From positions 744,001-808,000 of the forward strand of contig CAXXIY010000002.1 in the NCBI GenBank assembly GCA_963675995.2: a DNA stretch of 64,000 nt, written 5' to 3'. The DNA is from JAAFHB01 sp963675995. Its GTDB lineage: Bacteria; Bacteroidota; Bacteroidia; Bacteroidales; Prolixibacteraceae. The notes below the pieces were generated by a model that had not been told where the DNA came from, ran no database searches, and saw only the letters and a list, made by a program, of their open reading frames with translations. The position numbers and the translations under genes were made by a program. Positions 62,891 to 64,000 of this stretch are shown piece by piece. Numbering within the stretch: position 1 is the stretch's first letter; each line of letters opens with the position of its first letter.

Positions 62891-63062
62891 AAATCAAAGC
62901 AAATATCAAACTGATGATCGCAATTATAAAAAAACGCGTTCCATTTGTAAAACCGATGATTGCATTTATAAAACAGGTGAATGTGAATAGAAACCAGACA
63001 GTTGCATTTATAAACCAGGGTGATGCATTTGTGGAATAAACCACTGCGTTTGTAAATCGAAG
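62891..63062. repeat. Degenerate 20-21-bp-period tandem array
   Basis: About seven imperfect units built on TGCATTTATAAAACAGG, with starts near 62914, 62939, 62960, 62981, 63001, 63022 and 63043. As in the 22886 array, the period keeps minus-strand frames open (repeating FINA/FTN patterns), but these do not look like genes. Confidence 0.75.
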
Positions 63063-63190
63063 CTTTTTTAACATTTCGTAAAGTTCGAATAATCAAATTT
63101 ATCCCTAACTTTGGTTAGACCAAAATAAGCTATCCCCAATGGGATCAAGTGAACAAATGTGTGAGAATAATAATCCTGGTAAATAAAAAG

Positions 63191-64000
63191 ATGATGCAAA
63201 ATGCTATTGACGGTTTACAAGAGGAAATCAAAAATGGGCAACAATTAGAAACATCCATCCCAAAATCTTACAGACCATTTAAGTCGGTGTTCCCCGGTAA
63301 ATACCTCCAGGGTGAAGGAATTATCGCCGATTTATCCGAAATAGTCGACTCTTTTGGAAGTAAGGGACTGATTTTGTCATCCCGTACCGCTAAAAAGACA
63401 ATTTTAGGTAGGTATGTACAGCAATATGCAGAGGGTGGAATTATTCTGGAGGATTTTGGCGGTGAGTGCTGTGAGACAGAATTGAAACGAATTTATAATC
63501 TGGTGATCAGCAATAAGGTGGATGTCCTTGCTGGTGTGGGTGGAGGGAAGGCCATTGATACGGCTAAAATTGTGGCTGACCGGGCCGGAATTCCGGTGAT
63601 TATTGTTCCCACCATCGCTTCAACCGATGCGCCATGTAGTGGTTGTGCGGTTATCTATTCCGATAACGGGGTTTTTGAATCTGTCTATTATCAAAAGATG
63701 AATCCTCAGGTGGTGCTGGTCGATGTGAATGTAATCGCCAATGCACCTACCCGTTTCCTTGTAGCCGGTATGGGTGATGCTTTAGCCACATGGTTTGAAG
63801 CCAGATCGTGCGAGCGTACTCATTCGTTGAACGAGTGTGGCGGATATAGTACTTTAGCAGGATTAAATCTTGCCAGACTCTGTTATGATACCATTTTACA
63901 ATATGGGGATGCTGCGAAAATGGCAACCGAGAATAAGATCATCACAGCAGCCTTGCACCATATCGTTGAGGCCAACATCCTGTTAAGTGGCATAGGTTTC
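63191..64000 (+). CDS. gldA: Glycerol dehydrogenase-like, cut by window edge
   Basis: 270 codons are present, out of about 365 in the family. Iron/zinc-dependent group III alcohol dehydrogenase fold: the NAD-binding GVGGGKAIDTAKIVAD, the STDAPCSGCAVIYSDNG loop, the metal ligand region GMGDALATWFEARSCERT (Asp) and ALHHIVEANILLSG (His). The third metal-binding His lies beyond the window. It oxidises glycerol to dihydroxyacetone or, in reverse, reduces small ketones. An ATG pair (MMQNAIDG) at 63191/63194 makes the start ambiguous by one codon. Confidence 0.92.
   Translation, partial: MMQNAIDGLQEEIKNGQQLETSIPKSYRPFKSVFPGKYLQGEGIIADLSEIVDSFGSKGLILSSRTAKKTILGRYVQQYAEGGIILEDFGGECCETELKRIYNLVISNKVDVLAGVGGGKAIDTAKIVADRAGIPVIIVPTIASTDAPCSGCAVIYSDNGVFESVYYQKMNPQVVLVDVNVIANAPTRFLVAGMGDALATWFEARSCERTHSLNECGGYSTLAGLNLARLCYDTILQYGDAAKMATENKIITAALHHIVEANILLSGIGF

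Overview
The window looks like a chromosome segment of a Bacteroidota bacterium, most likely an environmental Bacteroidales/Marinilabiliales relative. I base this on a TonB/ExbB/ExbD locus of Bacteroidia type, DUF5686 and DUF2851 proteins, GH97 and GH43-type glycosidases, a regulator-propeller histidine kinase, FISUMP-domain lipoproteins and promoters of the TTTG-N19-21-TAnnTTTG kind. No species can be named from sequence alone.

Positions 1-22885 are mostly housekeeping: aconitase (cut by the left edge), an ABC-type permease, a decayed thioredoxin-like gene, a DUF5686 barrel protein, an RluB/RsuA-type pseudouridine synthase, phosphoglucosamine mutase, malate dehydrogenase, a retropepsin-like protease, and an energy-transduction operon (exbB-exbD-exbD-tonB, a small membrane protein, a PstS-like lipoprotein, a TPR protein). 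A second tonB lies upstream, preceded by a fossil of an exbD 3' end. After tRNA-Phe come an M16 peptidase, an O-methyltransferase, a DUF2851 protein, a K+ channel with an RCK domain and an unknown protein.

Positions 22886-28093 are a mobile-element landing zone: a 21-bp-period degenerate tandem array, an IS256-family element with readable inverted repeats and an 8-bp target duplication, an IS3-family orfA/orfB pair and an IS481-like transposase, all between two direct copies of a 254-bp sequence.

Positions 28094-40584 are the most interesting part: an integron-like gene-cassette array. Seven genes or gene modules each begin at a GTT and end in an 8-9 bp sequence complementary to that module's own first bases. 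The pairs differ from gene to gene, as expected for attC-flanked cassettes and not for insertion-sequence ends. Three attC-type sites of 132-139 bp are visible. Five copies of a ~135-bp attI-like leader follow 3' remnants of a tyrosine recombinase that ends in KIPSPFDDL. Five copies of a ~500-bp spacer module alternate with the cassettes. No intact integrase gene is in the window. A GH97 alpha-glucosidase sits inside the array between two spacer copies.

Positions 41056-64000 return to chromosomal genes: a propeller sensor kinase with a receiver-kinase partner, a RibD-type reductase, a decayed DUF2141 gene, a DUF2809 membrane protein, NudC, a GH43-like hydrolase, and two adjacent giant lipoproteins (1906 and 1711 aa) built of 17 and 15 repeats of ~99 residues plus a FISUMP C-terminal domain. 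After another ~21-bp-period array the window ends inside a glycerol dehydrogenase gene.
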